A stretch of DNA of 5,863 bases, taken from the NCBI GenBank assembly GCA_041687095.1, contig JAWLCQ010000252.1, forward strand, positions 1 to 5,863. The letters are read 5' to 3'. This document shows, piece by piece, positions 5,622 through 5,863 of this stretch (the first letter of the stretch is position 1; each line of letters opens with the position of its first letter). The DNA is from JAWLCQ01 sp041687095. GTDB taxonomy: Bacteria > Planctomycetota > Phycisphaerae > SM23-33. The position numbers and the translations under genes were made by a program. The notes below the pieces were generated by a model. That model did no database searches. It was not told the DNA's origin and worked only from the letters and a program-made list of their open reading frames with translations.

Positions 5622-5633
5622 CCTGTGCACAGG
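5622..5633. repeat. Perfect 12-bp palindrome between REP-like copies
   Basis: CCTGTGCACAGG is fully self-complementary and lies three bases after the forward REP-like copy. It may be part of that repeat unit or a protein-binding site. Confidence 0.5.
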
Positions 5634-5654
5634 GGGCGGGTGGGATCACCGGTC

Positions 5655-5683
5655 GGTCCCGGAGGATGGCTCGCGGAGGGACC
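5655..5683. repeat. Small inverted repeat in the tail
   Basis: GGTCCC (5655-5660) and GGGACC (5678-5683) are inverted copies around 17 bases. The stem is short and the support weak on its own. Confidence 0.3.
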
Positions 5684-5718
5684 AACTGCAATTCCCTGCC
5701 CCATAGGTATTTAAGGAT

Positions 5719-5750
5719 GTCCCACGGGACGGACAGCGTCCCGTGGGCAT
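5719..5750 (-). repeat. REP-like hairpin, inverted copy
   Basis: CCCACGGGAC (5721-5730) and GTCCCGTGGG (5738-5747) make a perfect 10-bp stem with loop GGACAGC. Read on the minus strand it aligns with the copy at 5587-5619: same ATG border, same GCTGT loop start, and one compensated stem change (G-C to A-T). Confidence 0.8.
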
Positions 5751-5754
5751 AGGG

Positions 5755-5780
5755 GGTGGTTCCCTGGGGGGAGGGCGGGA
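5755..5780 (+). repeat. G-rich direct repeat, copy 1
   Basis: GGTGGTTCCCTG followed by a G-run, GGGCGGGA. The same string with small changes recurs 60 bases later. Confidence 0.6.
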
Positions 5781-5814
5781 GGACCCGCAGGTCCCCGACG
5801 CCCGAGAAGGTCGC

Positions 5815-5841
5815 GGTGGCTCCCTGCGGGGGGGGGCGGGA
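5815..5841 (+). repeat. G-rich direct repeat, copy 2
   Basis: GGTGGCTCCCTG followed by a longer G-run (nine G at 5828-5836) and CGGGA. Length differs from copy 1 by one base in the G-run, a place where sequencing or assembly errors are common. Confidence 0.6.
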
Positions 5842-5863
5842 AAGACAGCGGGCCCGCGGGGCG

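Larger units (their letters stand above)
5436..5863. other. Non-coding hairpin-rich tail region
   Basis: No convincing gene. Open frames here cross hairpins or run antisense into the M20 gene and show no family features. The region holds a stem-loop just past the M20 stop, two inverted REP-like elements, a 12-bp palindrome, one small AT-rich patch (5704-5714), and a G-rich end with a 60-base-period repeat. A gene may begin or end beyond the right edge. Confidence 0.6.

Noticed and set aside
5139..5630. 163-codon minus-strand frame from the tail into the M20 gene
   Set aside because: It begins in the REP-like hairpin and its latter half is antisense to a clear M20 coding region. No recognisable domain.
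5605..5863. Minus-strand frame open from the right edge to a stop at 5605
   Set aside because: About 86 codons with no visible start inside the window. It crosses both the G-rich repeat and the inverted REP-like hairpin and shows no motif. The C-terminal end of a gene lying to the right cannot be fully excluded, but nothing supports it.

Overview
This is a very GC-rich bacterial window with three protein genes. The third-codon-position GC is so strong that long antisense open frames run opposite every gene. Gene content (a Glyco_hydro_2-type glycosidase, a CE7/AXE1-type esterase with a large extra N-terminal part, an M20D-type amidohydrolase), poor Shine-Dalgarno use at one gene and hairpin-rich spacers would suit Planctomycetota or a related carbohydrate-degrading lineage. 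That placement is inference; there is no taxonomic marker here.

Layout. (1) 1-1577, minus strand: the first 525 residues of a GH2 glycoside hydrolase, probably beta-galactosidase-like. Both expected catalytic glutamates are present and the C-terminus runs off the left edge. (2) 1578-2018: a 441-bp divergent spacer dominated by a 252-bp nested inverted-repeat element built from heptamer and octamer tandem repeats, plus a perfect 12-bp palindrome and a good promoter candidate almost touching the next start codon. (3) 2019-3971, plus strand: a 650-residue alpha/beta-hydrolase. Its C-terminal half is AXE1/CE7-like with Ser506-Asp589-His622; its first ~340 residues are not recognised. (4) 3972-4172: a spacer bracketed by a 13-bp direct repeat and holding two 9-bp-stem hairpins with the same loop and compensating stem changes. 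(5) 4173-5435, plus strand: a 420-residue M20 metallopeptidase/amidohydrolase of the AbgB/PM20D2 type, with an odd low-complexity stretch near its C-terminus. (6) 5436-5863: about 430 bp with no convincing gene, full of hairpins, including two related REP-like elements in opposite orientation.

How it fits together. The divergent GH2 and CE7-like genes could jointly strip sugars and acyl groups from a plant- or algal-type oligosaccharide, perhaps under one shared operator. Neither shows a signal peptide, so both would act on imported substrate in the cytoplasm. The M20 enzyme has no obvious link to this task and may be a separate transcription unit. The most unusual material is between the genes: each spacer carries a different family of structured repeats, and two families show paired copies whose stem differences preserve base pairing.
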